From Actinomadura livida (GTDB lineage: Bacteria > Actinomycetota > Actinomycetes > Streptosporangiales > Streptosporangiaceae): 64,000 nt of DNA. Both the position numbers and the translations under genes were made by a program. Under the pieces are notes generated by a model that saw nothing but the letters and a program-made list of their open reading frames with translations, did not search any database and was not told the origin of the DNA. The stretch is taken from positions 1 to 64,000 of the forward strand of contig NZ_BMRO01000008.1 of assembly GCF_014648675.1 (NCBI RefSeq). Direction: 5' to 3'. Below are positions 7,806 through 17,363 of this stretch, in pieces; positions within the stretch are counted from its first letter, which is position 1; each line of letters opens with the position of its first letter.

Positions 7806-8600
7806 GTGAGCGAGCCGATGCTCCTGATCGAGGACGCCGACCGCGTCCGGACGTTGACGCTCGACCGCCCGGCGGCCCTCAACGCGTTCAACGAGGCCCT
7901 CTACGACGCGCTCACGGACGCGCTCCAGGAGGCCGCCGAGGACCCCTCGGTCGCGGTGGTGCTGCTGACCGGCGCCGGCCGGGCGTTCAGCTCCGGAACC
8001 GACCTGCTGGAGATGGGCGAGCGCATCGCGAACCCGGACTTCAAGCCCGGCCGGCACGGGTTCCTCGGCCTCGTCGACGCGCTGCGGGACTTCGACAAGC
8101 CGCTGATCCTCGCGATCAACGGGCTCGGCCTCGGCATCGGACTGACGATCATCGGCTTCGCGGACCTCGTGTTCATGTCCAGCGACGCGCGGCTCAAGAC
8201 GCCCTTCACCAGCCTCGGCGTCGCGCCGGAGGCCGCGTCGAGCTACCTGCTGCCCCTCCTGATCGGCCGGCAGAACGCCGCCTGGGTCCTGCTCTCCTCC
8301 GAGTGGATCTCGGCGGCCGAGGCCAAGGAGATGGGACTGGTCTGGCGGATCTGCGAGCCCGGCGACCTGATGGCGGAGGCCCGGCGCGCCGCGGCCACGC
8401 TGGCGAGCCGCCCGATCTCCAGCCTGCGCGAGGTCAAGCGCGACATGACCGCCCCCCTGCGCGAGGAGATACGGCGGGCGCGGGAGCGGGAGAACGACGG
8501 TTTCGTCCGCCTCATGGGCGGCCCCGCCAACGCCGAGGCGCTGGCGGCGTTCGCGGAGGGCCGCGAGCCCGACTTCACATCGCTGCCGCCGGGCTGGTGA
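7806..8600 (+). CDS. enoyl-CoA hydratase/isomerase family protein
   Basis: 264 residues, standard crotonase length. Motifs include LTLDRPAALNAFN at the N terminus, the oxyanion-hole segment GAGRAFSSGTDL, and ILAINGLGLGIGLTI. The second catalytic Glu position in the TSLGVAPEAAS loop suggests hydratase or isomerase activity on an acyl-CoA. Start choice is uncertain: GTG 7806 lies only 1-2 nt after GGAGGG, whereas ATG 7818 lies 13 nt after it. The KstR-like box upstream and the P450 gene 25 nt downstream suggest steroid side-chain or fatty-acyl beta-oxidation. Cytosolic. Confidence 0.8.
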   Translation: MSEPMLLIEDADRVRTLTLDRPAALNAFNEALYDALTDALQEAAEDPSVAVVLLTGAGRAFSSGTDLLEMGERIANPDFKPGRHGFLGLVDALRDFDKPLILAINGLGLGIGLTIIGFADLVFMSSDARLKTPFTSLGVAPEAASSYLLPLLIGRQNAAWVLLSSEWISAAEAKEMGLVWRICEPGDLMAEARRAAATLASRPISSLREVKRDMTAPLREEIRRARERENDGFVRLMGGPANAEALAAFAEGREPDFTSLPPGW

Positions 8601-8625
8601 CGCCCGGCGGGGACAGGAGGCTGTC

Positions 8626-9852
8626 GTGGACGCACCGACCACGACCCGGGACGAGCAACCGGTCAACGACACGATCAACCTGGTCAGCGGCGCGTTCTGG
8701 GGCCGCGACCCGCACGCCGAGCTCCGCTGGATAAGGGAGAACGCGCCCGTCTACTGGGACCCCCACGGCGAGGTCTGGGGCGTGTCCACCTACGCGGCGG
8801 TCAAGTACGCCTCCCGGCACCCCGAGCAGTTCTGCAGCAACCGGGGCATCCGCCCCGACGCCGACCCGCTGCCGATGATGATCGACATGGACGACCCCGA
8901 GCACAAGCTGCGCCGCAAGCTGGTCAGCGCGGGCTTCACCCCGCGACGGGTCGCCGGGCGCCGCGCGTACCTCGAACGGGTCTGCGACGAGATCATCGAC
9001 GCGGTCTGCGAGCGCGGCGAGTGCGACTTCGTCGCCGACCTGGCCGCCCAGCTCCCGCTGATCGTGATCGGCGACGCCCTCGGCTTCGCGCCCGCGGACC
9101 GGCAGAGGCTGCTGGCCTGGTCCGACGACATGCTCCGGGCGCTGACCGGCGGCGACGACCCCGGCCTCCTCGTCCGCGCCACCGAGGCGTTCGAGGGCTT
9201 CAACGACTACGCCGCCGCCGTGGTGGCCGACCGCCGCCAGTGCCCCCGCGACGACCTCATCAGCGCCCTCACCCACGCGACCGTCGACGGCCACCGGCTC
9301 GACCACGACTCCCTGCTGCAGGAGTCCCTCCTCATCCTCATCGGCGGCGACGAGACGACGCGCCACGTCATCTCCGGCGGGATGTGGCAGCTGTTCCAGC
9401 ACCCCGACCAGCGCGACGCCCTGATCGCGGACCCGTCCGGGATCCCCGCCGCGGTGGAGGAGATGCTGCGCTGGGTGTCCCCGATCAAGAACATGGCCCG
9501 CACCGCCACCCGCGACACCGTCCTCGACGGCCGGCGCATCGCCGCCGGCGACACGCTCCTGCTGCTGTACCCGTCCGCCAACCGGGACGCGAGCGTGTTC
9601 ACCGACCCCGACACCTTCGACATCACCCGCCACCCCAACGACCACCTGGCCTTCGGCAACGGCCCCCACTTCTGCCTGGGCAACAGCCTGGCCCGCCTGG
9701 AACTCCAGGTGATGTTCACCAAACTCCTGACCCGCCTCCCCGACCTGCACCCCGTGACCCCCGACGAACCCTCCCACCGCCCCGCCAACTTCGTCTCCGG
9801 CTACGAATCGATGCCCGTCCGCTTCACCCCCACCCGCCCCAGCCGGCCGTAA
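8626..9852 (+). CDS. cytochrome P450, CYP142-like (steroid C26/27-monooxygenase type)
   Basis: 408 residues. The I-helix is LLILIGGDETTRH, the ExxR motif is in EEMLRW, and the heme-Cys loop is AFGNGPHFCLGN. Segments RPDADPLPMMIDMDDPEHKLRRKL and RPANFVSGYESMPV match mycobacterial CYP142 closely; CYP142 hydroxylates the cholesterol/cholestenone side chain. GTG 8626 follows GGAGG by 7 nt. It is likely in one transcript with the crotonase 25 nt upstream under the KstR-like box. Electron donors (ferredoxin/reductase) are not adjacent. Confidence 0.85.
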   Translation: MDAPTTTRDEQPVNDTINLVSGAFWGRDPHAELRWIRENAPVYWDPHGEVWGVSTYAAVKYASRHPEQFCSNRGIRPDADPLPMMIDMDDPEHKLRRKLVSAGFTPRRVAGRRAYLERVCDEIIDAVCERGECDFVADLAAQLPLIVIGDALGFAPADRQRLLAWSDDMLRALTGGDDPGLLVRATEAFEGFNDYAAAVVADRRQCPRDDLISALTHATVDGHRLDHDSLLQESLLILIGGDETTRHVISGGMWQLFQHPDQRDALIADPSGIPAAVEEMLRWVSPIKNMARTATRDTVLDGRRIAAGDTLLLLYPSANRDASVFTDPDTFDITRHPNDHLAFGNGPHFCLGNSLARLELQVMFTKLLTRLPDLHPVTPDEPSHRPANFVSGYESMPVRFTPTRPSRP

Positions 9853-9943
9853 CACCGGCACTCGTCCGGCGGGCGAGTGATCGCCGCCGGGTGGGGTAGT
9901 CGGTGGGGGCGTTCAGTTGGCTTTGCCGTGGAGTTGGGCGACT

Positions 9944-10429
9944 ATGAGTGGTTCTTCCGTGCCTGCGGGTGGACGGTCCGAGGTGCGGCCGGGGCGGTCG
10001 CTGGGGGCCGCCGCCCTGATCGGGGTGGCGCTGATGGCGGCGGTCGACGAGATCGTCTTTCACCAGTTGCTCGGCTGGCACCACTTCTACGACCGCTCCA
10101 CTCCGGCGATCGGCCTGCTCACCGACGGGCTGCTGCACACGGCCGAACTGCTGGGTCTCGTGATCGGTTTCGTGTGGTGGGCCGATCTCCGGCGCGGCCG
10201 GGCATTGTCGGCGGCGCACGCCTGGGCCGGGCTGTTCCTCGGGCTGGGCGGCTTTCAATTGTTCGACGGCCTGATCGACCACAAGGTGCTTCGCGTCCAC
10301 CAGGTGCGTTATGACATTCCCGATCTCCTGCCCTATGACCTGGCCTGGAATGGTGCCGGGCTGATGCTGCTGGCCATCGGCGCGGTCCTGGCCGTGCGTG
10401 CGCGCCGATCGGTCGGCCGGGAGCGGTGA
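9944..10429 (+). CDS. DUF2243 domain membrane protein
   Basis: 161 residues from ATG 9944. Four hydrophobic segments hold the family pattern VDEIVFHQLLGWHHFYD, LLHTAELLGLVIGF and FQLFDGLIDHKVLRVHQVRY, with conserved histidines that could bind metal or heme. DUF2243 genes usually pair with CtaG-like genes, as here: the stop overlaps the next start (GTGATG). That pairing suggests a part in copper or heme handling for the terminal oxidase. Function is not established. Confidence 0.8.
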   Translation: MSGSSVPAGGRSEVRPGRSLGAAALIGVALMAAVDEIVFHQLLGWHHFYDRSTPAIGLLTDGLLHTAELLGLVIGFVWWADLRRGRALSAAHAWAGLFLGLGGFQLFDGLIDHKVLRVHQVRYDIPDLLPYDLAWNGAGLMLLAIGAVLAVRARRSVGRER

Positions 10430-11232
10430 TGCACCACGAGCATGGCCCGGCCCTCGACGTCGGGCCGCCCTTGGCCGGGGCGTGCGCGTTGCTGGCCGTG
10501 GCCGTCTATCTTGTCGCCGCGCGGAGGCTGCGGAGCCGTGGAGACGCTTGGCCGTGGCGGCGGGACGCCTGCTTCGCCGCCGGTGGCGCCGCGTTGTTCG
10601 TCGCGGTCGCCGGGCCGCTGCCGGGCGGGGCGTTCACCGTCCACATGGCGCAGCACCTGCTGGCCGGGATGGTCGCGCCGCTGCTGCTGGTGCTCGCCCG
10701 GCCGCTGACGCTGGCGCTGCGGGTCCTGCGCCCCGGACGGCCGCGCCGGGCGCTGCTGGCGGCGGCGCACTGGCGCGTGTCCGGCTGGCTGCTGTTCCCG
10801 CCGGTCGCGGCCGTGCTCGACATGGGCGGGCTGTGGGTGCTGTACCGGACGCCGCTGCTGGCCGCCGCCCACGACCGGCCCGTCCTGAACGCGTTGGTAC
10901 ACGTGCACGTGGTGGCCGCCGGCGTGCTGTTCACCGCCGCGATCTGCCAGCTGGATCCGGTGCGGCGGCGCTGGGGCCTGCCGCTTCGCGGGGCGACGCT
11001 GCTGGCCGCCGGGGCGGCGCATGCCGTCCTCGCCAAGACCCTTTACGCCCTGCCCCCGCCCGGGACGGCCTTCGCGCCGGGTGACCTGCACGTCGCCGCC
11101 CAGTTGATGTACTACGGCGGCGACCTGGTCGAGGTCGCGCTGGCGGTGGTCATCGCCGTCCAGTGGTACGCCGCCGCCGGGCGCCGGCGGCGGACGCCGC
11201 GCACGCTCATGGGCGCATCGCACATTCCATAA
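10426..11232 (+). CDS. cytochrome c oxidase assembly protein, CtaG (caa3) type
   Basis: 268 residues with about six to seven transmembrane helices. Family patterns include FTVHMAQHLLAGMVAPLLL, HWRVSGWLLFPP, VHVHVVAAGVLFTAAICQLDP and MYYGGDLVEVALA. The histidines in HMAQH and HVHVV are typical of the caa3_CtaG family, which is required for CuB insertion into subunit I. GTG 10426 overlaps the DUF2243 stop by 4 nt (ATG 10429 is also possible), so translation is coupled. The oxidase subunit I gene lies 0.7 kb downstream. Confidence 0.85.
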   Translation: MMHHEHGPALDVGPPLAGACALLAVAVYLVAARRLRSRGDAWPWRRDACFAAGGAALFVAVAGPLPGGAFTVHMAQHLLAGMVAPLLLVLARPLTLALRVLRPGRPRRALLAAAHWRVSGWLLFPPVAAVLDMGGLWVLYRTPLLAAAHDRPVLNALVHVHVVAAGVLFTAAICQLDPVRRRWGLPLRGATLLAAGAAHAVLAKTLYALPPPGTAFAPGDLHVAAQLMYYGGDLVEVALAVVIAVQWYAAAGRRRRTPRTLMGASHIP

Positions 11233-11477
11233 CCCACTCGGACAAATCGCTTCACCATCGGCATATCGGATCTTGCATTTCGGGGCAGATGTCGGGCTTT
11301 TTGTAGGTTGTCAACAGGCGGGTTTCCGGCTCGCCGCCTTTCTTCGCCCCGTCAGGTTTCGAGGTGACGACGGAGGTAAAAGCAGTTCTCGCGGCCTCGG
11401 TAAGAGGTGCCGTAAGACGTCGGCTCGATCATGTGTCTCCCCGCTGATCGCGCAGGCAGCACACGAAAAGGAGCGCC

Positions 11478-11495
11478 ATGAGGGCGGGGGAGTGA
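11478..11495 (+). other. possible 5-codon leader ORF
   Basis: AAAAGGAG is followed by ATG and five sense codons (MRAGE), then TGA. That stop forms TGATG with an in-frame upstream ATG of the DUF3040 gene. The strong RBS belongs to this mini-ORF rather than to the downstream start, suggesting translational coupling. No other evidence. The 245 bases before it (11233-11477) show no gene; they presumably hold the promoter. Confidence 0.3.
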
Positions 11496-11500
11496 TGCCG

Positions 11501-11884
11501 ATGGGTTTGTCCGAGTACGAGCGGACGGTGCTGCGGCAACTCGACGCCGAACTCCACCGGGAGGACCCGCGGTTGAGGCGGCGGCTGACCGAGTTCACCG
11601 CGCCGCCCGAGGACGCGCCCGAGGACGGGGACGTCACCTGGCGGCCGCCCCGGGCCGCGGTGGCCCTCGCGGCGGTGATGCTCGCCGCGGTCACCTTCAT
11701 GATGGTGATGATCCCGCTGGTCATGCGGCAGCCCTGCCGCGTCCCCGCCACCGGTTCGCAGACCACCGCCGGCACCGTGGCGCCTTCGTCTGCGGGACCG
11801 CATCCCGGCTACCCCGCACGGGACGCCGGGGATCGTGCCGCCGAGCCCGGAGCCGGCCGGCCGTCCCCTTCGCCGACGTGCTGA
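11501..11884 (+). CDS. DUF3040 domain protein with one membrane segment
   Basis: 127 residues. The N terminus [25 protein letters not shown] is the DUF3040 signature: a short amphipathic helix before one transmembrane segment (about 50-72, [19 protein letters not shown]). The tail is Pro/Ser/Gly-rich and low complexity. Starts at 11492 (GTG), 11495 (ATG) and 11501 (ATG) are all in frame; 11501 matches the family N terminus. Located between ctaG-like and ctaD-like genes. Function unknown. Confidence 0.7.
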   Translation: MGLSEYERTVLRQLDAELHREDPRLRRRLTEFTAPPEDAPEDGDVTWRPPRAAVALAAVMLAAVTFMMVMIPLVMRQPCRVPATGSQTTAGTVAPSSAGPHPGYPARDAGDRAAEPGAGRPSPSPTC

Positions 11885-11936
11885 CACGGGGGGCGGCCCG
11901 TGTCCCGGCCGATCGCCTGATTCAAGGAGTGTTCTC

Positions 11937-13619
11937 GTGACCGACGTGCAACGGCCGGCCGGCGAGCCGACGACCTCACTGTCCGCGCCGGTACACGGCC
12001 AGAAGGGCAGGGTGCTGGTCGAGTGGCTGACCACCACCGACCACAAGAAGATCGGGTACCTGTACCTGATCGCCTCGTTCGGGTTCTTCTCGCTCGCCGG
12101 GCTGATGGCCATGGTCGTCCGCGGGGAACTGGCGCAGCCGGGGCTGCAGGTGGTGAGCAACGAGCAGTACAACCAGATGTTCACCATGCACGGCACGATC
12201 ATGATGTTCTTCTTCGCGACCCCGCTGTTCGCGGGCTTCGCCAACGTCATCATGCCGCTGCAGATCGGGGCGCCGGACGTGGCGTTCCCGCGGCTGAACG
12301 CGCTGAGCTTCTGGCTGTTCTTCTTCGGCGCCCTGGTCGCCATCTCCGGTTTCCTGACCCCGGACGGCGGCCCCAGCTTCGGGTGGACCGCCTATGCGAA
12401 CCTCTCGGACGACGCGCGTTCCCCGGGGGTGGGCGGGAACCTGTGGGTGGGCGGACTGATCATGTCGGGGTTCGGGACGATCCTGGGCGCCGTCAACTTC
12501 GTCACCACCGTCCTCACCATGCGCGCCCCCGGCATGACCATGTTCCGGATGCCGATCTTCACGTGGAACGTGCTGTTCACCTCGATCCTGGTCCTGCTGG
12601 CCTTCCCCGTTCTGGCGGCGGCCCTGGCCGCCCTGTGGGCGGACCGCATCCTGGACGCCCACATCTACGACCCCTCGCACGGCGGCCCGCTGATGTACCA
12701 GCACCTGTTCTGGTTCTTCGGGCATCCCGAGGTCTACATCGTCGCGCTGCCGTTCTTCGGGATCGTCACCGAGGTCATTCCCGTCTTCAGCCGCAAGCCC
12801 CTGTTCGGCTACGTCGGCATGGTCTTCGCCACCATCACCATCACCGGCCTGTCCATGACGGTCTGGGCGCACCACATGTTCGCCACCGGACGGGTGCTGC
12901 TGCCGTTCTTCTCCTTCCTGTCCTTCCTGATCGCCGTCCCGACCGGAATCAAGTTCTTCAACTGGGTCGGGACGATGTGGCGCGGGCAGATCGTGCTGCA
13001 GTCCCCGATGCTGTGGGCGCTGGGGTTCCTGGTCACCTTCCTGTTCGGCGGCCTCACGGGCGTCATCCTCGCCTCGCCGCCGCTCGACTTCCACACCCAC
13101 GACTCGTACTTCGTCGTCGCGCACTTCCACTACGTGCTGTTCGGCACCGTGGTGTTCGCCATGTTCGCCGGATTCTCCTTCTGGTGGCCGAAGATGACCG
13201 GCAGGATGCTGGACGAAAGGCTGTCGAAGATCCATTTCTGGATGCTGTTCATCGGCTTCCACACGACCTTCCTCGTCCAGCACTGGCTCGGCGCCGAAGG
13301 CATGCCGCGCCGCTACGCGGACTACGCCGACGAGTTCTCCACCCTGAACCTGGTCTCGTCCGCCGGCGCCGCGCTGCTGGGCCTGTCGACCTTCCCGTTC
13401 CTGTGGAACGTCTGGCGCACCGCGCGCAAGGGCCGGGACGTGAACGTCGACGACCCCTGGGGCTACGGCAACTCCCTGGAATGGGTCACGTCCTGCCCGC
13501 CGCCGCGCCACAACTTCAACGCCGTCCCGAGCATCCGCTCCGAACGTCCCGCCTTCGACCTCCACCATCCCCACATCGGCGTCGGCCCCGCTCAGCCGGA
13601 TCGACCGGCCGGCGACTGA
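11937..13619 (+). CDS. ctaD: cytochrome c oxidase subunit I (aa3 type)
   Basis: 560 residues with 12 predicted transmembrane helices. The heme/CuB ligand set is present: [12 protein letters not shown] (low-spin heme His), [10 protein letters not shown] (CuB His and the cross-linked Tyr), VWAHHMF, and [16 protein letters not shown]. It reduces O2 at the membrane with electrons from cytochrome c. GTG 11937 follows AAGGAG by about 8 nt. Subunit II, III and IV genes are absent from the surroundings, so this is likely an additional subunit I copy using partners encoded elsewhere. Confidence 0.92.
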   Translation: MTDVQRPAGEPTTSLSAPVHGQKGRVLVEWLTTTDHKKIGYLYLIASFGFFSLAGLMAMVVRGELAQPGLQVVSNEQYNQMFTMHGTIMMFFFATPLFAGFANVIMPLQIGAPDVAFPRLNALSFWLFFFGALVAISGFLTPDGGPSFGWTAYANLSDDARSPGVGGNLWVGGLIMSGFGTILGAVNFVTTVLTMRAPGMTMFRMPIFTWNVLFTSILVLLAFPVLAAALAALWADRILDAHIYDPSHGGPLMYQHLFWFFGHPEVYIVALPFFGIVTEVIPVFSRKPLFGYVGMVFATITITGLSMTVWAHHMFATGRVLLPFFSFLSFLIAVPTGIKFFNWVGTMWRGQIVLQSPMLWALGFLVTFLFGGLTGVILASPPLDFHTHDSYFVVAHFHYVLFGTVVFAMFAGFSFWWPKMTGRMLDERLSKIHFWMLFIGFHTTFLVQHWLGAEGMPRRYADYADEFSTLNLVSSAGAALLGLSTFPFLWNVWRTARKGRDVNVDDPWGYGNSLEWVTSCPPPRHNFNAVPSIRSERPAFDLHHPHIGVGPAQPDRPAGD

Positions 13620-13793
13620 GGCAAGGGCAGCCCGTCCTGACGTGCGAAAACGTTCGGCCGCCGATGGCCGCGACCGGGCCAAAGCGGAATAAAGATCTTG
13701 AAGTCTGCCCGCCGGAGATGTGCGGAGCGGGTCCTGACGGGTAGGCGCACCGAGCGTCATGGCGACGTGCAAGCGAGAGGAAGGACGAGCCTG

Positions 13794-14999
13794 GTGGCGT
13801 TCAATCCGTTCGAACACCGCGGTATCCCGATCGACGACCAGTTCCGCAACTGGGGCCAGCTCGACGTGGCCCCGGTCGACCCCGACAACTCCGACCCGTA
13901 CACGAAGTGCCGCATCATCGCGCTGAACGGCCTCGAGGTGGAGGCCATCATGTACAGCCACCACTTCGCGCGGATGTGTCCCGACATCGAGACCAAGCGG
14001 CAGCTGGCCAAGGTCCGCTACGTCGAACAGCAGCAGCAGAAGGTCGTCAACTGGCTGCTGCCCGGCCAGGCGTCCGTCCTGGAGACCACCATCTCCTACG
14101 AGCAGGTCGCCACCGACCTGACCGGCTGGGTGGCCCGGATGGAGCCCGACCCGTACCTCAAGGCGTGCTACGAGTTCGGCCTCCTGGAGGACTTCGACCA
14201 CCTGTACCGGTACGCCAACCTCTACGAGATGATCGAGCACCGCAAGGCGGAGAAGATCGTCGACGGGCTCACCGAGGTGATGCCGGGCCGCCCCACCTAC
14301 CAGCAGCACCGCAACCCGGTCGACAACGTCCGCGAGCCCTACGACCGCGACGCCGCCGCGCCGCTGTCGAAGCTGCACGCGCTGACCATCATGGCGGCCG
14401 AGCAGCAGACGATGAACTTCTACATGAACATGGGCCCGCTCTACATGGAGCCCATCGCCCGGCAGCTCTACCAGGAGATCGGGATGGTGGAGGAGGAGCA
14501 CGTCACCCACTACGAGTCCATGCTGGACCCGAACGAGACCTGGTACGAGCGCCTCGTCAACCACGAGTACAACGAGTGCTATCTGTACTACTCGTTCATG
14601 CAGACCGAGAGCGACCCGCGCGTCAAGGGCATCTGGGAGCTGCACCTGAACATGGAGCTGGAGCACCTGCGCCTCGCGTGCGACATGATGCGCCAGGCGG
14701 AGGGCCGCGACCCGGAGGCGATGCTGCCGCGGGAGCTGCCCGAGCCGGTCACGTTCGAGCCGAACAAGGCGTACATCCGCGAGCTGCTCGCCACGCAGAT
14801 CGACTACACCACGCTCGGCACCGGCATCGTCTGGGAGGCCCACGAGCGGTTCGAGGCGATGCAGGACAAGATCAACGCCGAGCGGCCGTCGACCGAGGTC
14901 GTCATCGACGAGCACCGGCACAAGTTCGGCGACGAGTACCGCCTGCAGACCGAGGGCGCGCACCCGGTCCCGCGCCTGCGCGACAAGCCGTACGAGTAA
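13794..14999 (+). CDS. ferritin-like (diiron four-helix-bundle) protein
   Basis: 401 residues from GTG 13794 (GAGGAAGG about 10 nt upstream; the longer in-frame reading to 13698 lacks an RBS). Helical segments carry Glu and ExxH patterns of diiron proteins: LEVEAIMYSHHFARM, MAAEQQTMNFYMNMG, MVEEEHVTHYESM, YNECYLYYSF, and LNMELEHLRLACDMM. Length suggests two helical bundles. An oxidative-stress or iron-handling role fits its place between oxidase genes and a hemerythrin, but the reaction is unknown. Cytosolic. Confidence 0.65.
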   Translation: MAFNPFEHRGIPIDDQFRNWGQLDVAPVDPDNSDPYTKCRIIALNGLEVEAIMYSHHFARMCPDIETKRQLAKVRYVEQQQQKVVNWLLPGQASVLETTISYEQVATDLTGWVARMEPDPYLKACYEFGLLEDFDHLYRYANLYEMIEHRKAEKIVDGLTEVMPGRPTYQQHRNPVDNVREPYDRDAAAPLSKLHALTIMAAEQQTMNFYMNMGPLYMEPIARQLYQEIGMVEEEHVTHYESMLDPNETWYERLVNHEYNECYLYYSFMQTESDPRVKGIWELHLNMELEHLRLACDMMRQAEGRDPEAMLPRELPEPVTFEPNKAYIRELLATQIDYTTLGTGIVWEAHERFEAMQDKINAERPSTEVVIDEHRHKFGDEYRLQTEGAHPVPRLRDKPYE

Positions 15000-15066
15000 C
15001 GCCCGCGGCCCCCGGTACATCGCACCCCTGGCGGGTGGTCACGAACGACGAAGCGAGGGAACGGCA

Positions 15067-15639
15067 GTGAGCACCACCGAGAAGCAGTACTCGTCCACCG
15101 AGGATCTGATCGACCTGCTGAAGGCGCAGCACGGCCAGATCCGCGACCTGTTCGACGAAGTCATGCACTCCCAAGGGCAGGAGCGCAAGGAGGCGTTCCG
15201 CGCCCTGGTACGGCTGCTGGCCGTGCACGAGACCGCGGAAGAGGAGATCGTCCACCCGATGGCCCGCCGCATTCCGGGCGGGGACGGGATCGTGGACGAC
15301 CGGCTCGCCGAGGAGCGCGCCGCCAAGGAGACGCTGTCCGAGCTGGACGGCATGGACACCGACGACCCCGCGTTCCTCAAGACGCTCGACAAGCTGCGGA
15401 TGGATGTGCTGACCCACGCTCGTGCCGAGGAGCGCTACGAGTTCGAGCGGATCCAGGACGAGTTCAGCCCGGCGCAGCTGAAGGGGTTCGCGGCCGCGGT
15501 CCGCGCCGCCCAGGCGACCGCCCCCACCCGCCCGCACCCCGGGACCGAGAGCGCGACCAAGAACATGCTGATGGGCCCGCCCGTCGCGATCATGGACCGC
15601 GTCCGCGACATGATCCGCGAGGCCCGCGACAAGGGCTGA
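15067..15639 (+). CDS. hemerythrin HHE domain protein (paralogue 1)
   Basis: 190 residues. The N-terminal helical bundle has the hemerythrin ligand pattern LLKAQHGQIRDLF and VHETAEEEIVHP, then RAEERYEF. Such proteins bind O2, NO or sense redox through a diiron site. The C-terminal 50 residues are Pro-rich with a helical end (GPPVAIMDRVRDMIREA). GTG 15067 is 8 nt after GAGGGA. A clear paralogue lies at 17364-18041 on the other strand. It is 67 nt downstream of the ferritin-like gene and likely cotranscribed. Confidence 0.85.
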   Translation: MSTTEKQYSSTEDLIDLLKAQHGQIRDLFDEVMHSQGQERKEAFRALVRLLAVHETAEEEIVHPMARRIPGGDGIVDDRLAEERAAKETLSELDGMDTDDPAFLKTLDKLRMDVLTHARAEERYEFERIQDEFSPAQLKGFAAAVRAAQATAPTRPHPGTESATKNMLMGPPVAIMDRVRDMIREARDKG

Positions 15640-15653
15640 CCGACCGCACCGCC

Positions 15654-15682
15654 GAGCCGGCCGGGCCCCGCCCGGCCGGCTC
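15654..15682. terminator. bidirectional terminator between convergent genes
   Basis: A perfect 12-bp stem (arms 15654-15665 and 15671-15682) with a 5-nt loop. It lies between the stops of the plus-strand hemerythrin and the minus-strand alcohol dehydrogenase, so it can serve both transcripts. Confidence 0.75.
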
Positions 15683-15697
15683 GCCACGTCCCCGGGT

Positions 15698-16882
15698 CTA
15701 TGTCCGGGCGCCGTCCGGGCGGATCACCGCTCGCACGCAGTCGTCCTTCTTGTTCTTGAACATGTCGTAGGCGTGGGGCGCGTCGTCCAGGGACACCTCA
15801 TGGGTGGCCAGGTGGCGGGTGCTCAGCTCGCCTTTCGCGACGCGCTCCAGCAGCATCGGGATGTAGCGCTGGCCGTGCATCTGCGCGCCGCGCAGGGTGA
15901 GGCCCTTGTTCATCACGGCTCCCAGCGGGAACTTGTCGACGACGCCGCCGAAGACCCCCAGGACGAACACCGAGCCGGCCTTGCGGCAGGCGTAGATGGC
16001 CTCCCGGACGGCGGTCGGCCGGTCCGTCTGCAGCCGGAGCTGCTGCTTGACCTGGTCGTAGGCGTACTCGGGGCCGGGGCTGTGCGCCTCCATGCCGACC
16101 GCCTCGATGCACACGTCCGGTCCGCGCCCGCCGGTCCGCTCGCGGAGCTCGGCGCCGACGTCGGTCTCGGTGTAGTCGATGGTCTCGGAGCCGATGTGCT
16201 CGCGGGTCATCGCCAGGCGCTCGGGGAACCGGTCGATGGAGATGACGCGTTCGGCGCCCAGCAGCATCGCGGCGCGGGCCGCCATCTGCCCGACGGCCCC
16301 GCAGCCCCACACCGCCACCACGTCACCCGGCCGGACGCCGCCCAGATCGGCGCCCATCCAGCCGGTGGGCGCGGAGTCGGACACGAACAGCGCGCTGTCG
16401 TCGTCCACGCCCTCGGGGATGGTGAAGGCGCCGTAGTCGGCGAACGGGACGCGGACGTACTCGGCGTGGCTGCCGCGCAGCCCCGTCGCGGCGTGGGAGT
16501 AGCCGAACACCGTGCCCGGCTCGTAGCCCCACATCGCCTGGGTGATACCGGGGTTGGTGTTGGAGTTGTCGCACAGCGACCACAGGTCGTTGGCGCAGTA
16601 CCAGCAGCGTCCGCAGCCGACGAACGAGCTCACCACGACCCGGTCGCCGACCCGGTGCCGCCGGACGGCCGGACCGGTCTCGACGACCTCGCCGATGAAC
16701 TCGTGGCCGATGACGTCGCCGGCGCGCATCGCGGGGATGTAGCCGCCGATCAGGTGCAGGTCCGAGCCGCAGGTGGTGCCGGCGGTGACCTTGGCGATGA
16801 CGTCCTGGTCGTTGCGGAGCTCCGGCTCCGGGACGTCCTCGACCGCCAGCTTGTTGACGCCTTCCCAGCACAGTGCCTTCAC
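15698..16882 (-). CDS. zinc-dependent alcohol dehydrogenase, formaldehyde-dehydrogenase-like
   Basis: 394 residues, medium-chain dehydrogenase. Catalytic zinc ligands are Cys in TTCGSDLH and His-Glu in VIGHEF. A four-Cys structural zinc site lies in CGRCWYCANDLWSLC, and the NAD-binding glycines in VWGCGAVGQMA. The length and insert resemble glutathione-independent formaldehyde dehydrogenase/dismutase relatives. Its ATG overlaps the stop of the upstream gene (ATGA), giving an operon with 16879-17325 and probably the hemerythrin gene. Likely detoxifies aldehydes or oxidises alcohols under stress. Confidence 0.85.
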   Translation of the reverse strand: MKALCWEGVNKLAVEDVPEPELRNDQDVIAKVTAGTTCGSDLHLIGGYIPAMRAGDVIGHEFIGEVVETGPAVRRHRVGDRVVVSSFVGCGRCWYCANDLWSLCDNSNTNPGITQAMWGYEPGTVFGYSHAATGLRGSHAEYVRVPFADYGAFTIPEGVDDDSALFVSDSAPTGWMGADLGGVRPGDVVAVWGCGAVGQMAARAAMLLGAERVISIDRFPERLAMTREHIGSETIDYTETDVGAELRERTGGRGPDVCIEAVGMEAHSPGPEYAYDQVKQQLRLQTDRPTAVREAIYACRKAGSVFVLGVFGGVVDKFPLGAVMNKGLTLRGAQMHGQRYIPMLLERVAKGELSTRHLATHEVSLDDAPHAYDMFKNKKDDCVRAVIRPDGART

Positions 16883-17325
16883 AGCCGTCCCTCCCCTCCG
16901 GCGCGGCGGGTCGCCAGCCCTACCAGCTTCCCGCCCGGCGTGTCCCGGACGGTGGGCGGCGCGTCCGGCTTCATGACCTCGCCGGTCTCGACCAGCGACT
17001 TGGCCTCGCGCAGCGCCCGCCGGACGCGCTGCCGCGGATCGTCGCCGGTCAGCCGCTTGAGCGTGCCGGTCGCGTCGGTCTCGCGCAGCCGCGCGGCGAG
17101 TTCGGTGCCCTTGCCGCCGGGCGCCGGGGCGGTCCTGATCTCGACGTGGTCGGCGAGCCCGACCAGCGGGGCCGGGATCTCGCGGAGCCGCTCCGGCGGG
17201 CAGTTGACGGTGACCACCAGCCAGCGGTTCGGCTCGGTGCCGGACCCGGAGGCCCGGGACTTCAGGCGCCGGATGGCGACACCGGCGCCGACGAGCGCGG
17301 CGGCCGTTCCCAGGGCGCGTTTCAT
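16879..17325 (-). CDS. hypothetical protein with N-terminal membrane anchor
   Basis: 148 residues. A short hydrophobic stretch (LGTAAALVGAGVAIRRL) is followed by a soluble alpha/beta-like domain with NRWLVVTVNCPPERL and the conserved-looking HVEIRTAPAPGGKGTELAARL. I do not recognise a named family; similar small proteins accompany stress genes in actinomycetes. The stop overlaps the alcohol dehydrogenase start by 4 nt and its own start lies 38 nt from the hemerythrin gene, so the three form one minus-strand operon. Function unknown. Confidence 0.65.
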   Translation of the reverse strand: MKRALGTAAALVGAGVAIRRLKSRASGSGTEPNRWLVVTVNCPPERLREIPAPLVGLADHVEIRTAPAPGGKGTELAARLRETDATGTLKRLTGDDPRQRVRRALREAKSLVETGEVMKPDAPPTVRDTPGGKLVGLATRRAGGEGRL

Positions 17326-17363
17326 GGTCTCTCTCCAGTCGTGGTCGGGGCGCGCCGCTTCGG

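Noticed and set aside
11233..11477. Coding sequence upstream of the DUF3040 gene (in-frame ATG at 11273)
   Set aside because: The upstream extension has no RBS, reads through non-conserved sequence, and the family N terminus starts at 11501.
11976..15020. Minus-strand open frame of more than 1000 codons across ctaD and the ferritin-like gene
   Set aside because: It is the antisense of two clearly coding plus-strand genes. High GC keeps the complementary frame open. No family motif or RBS is seen.
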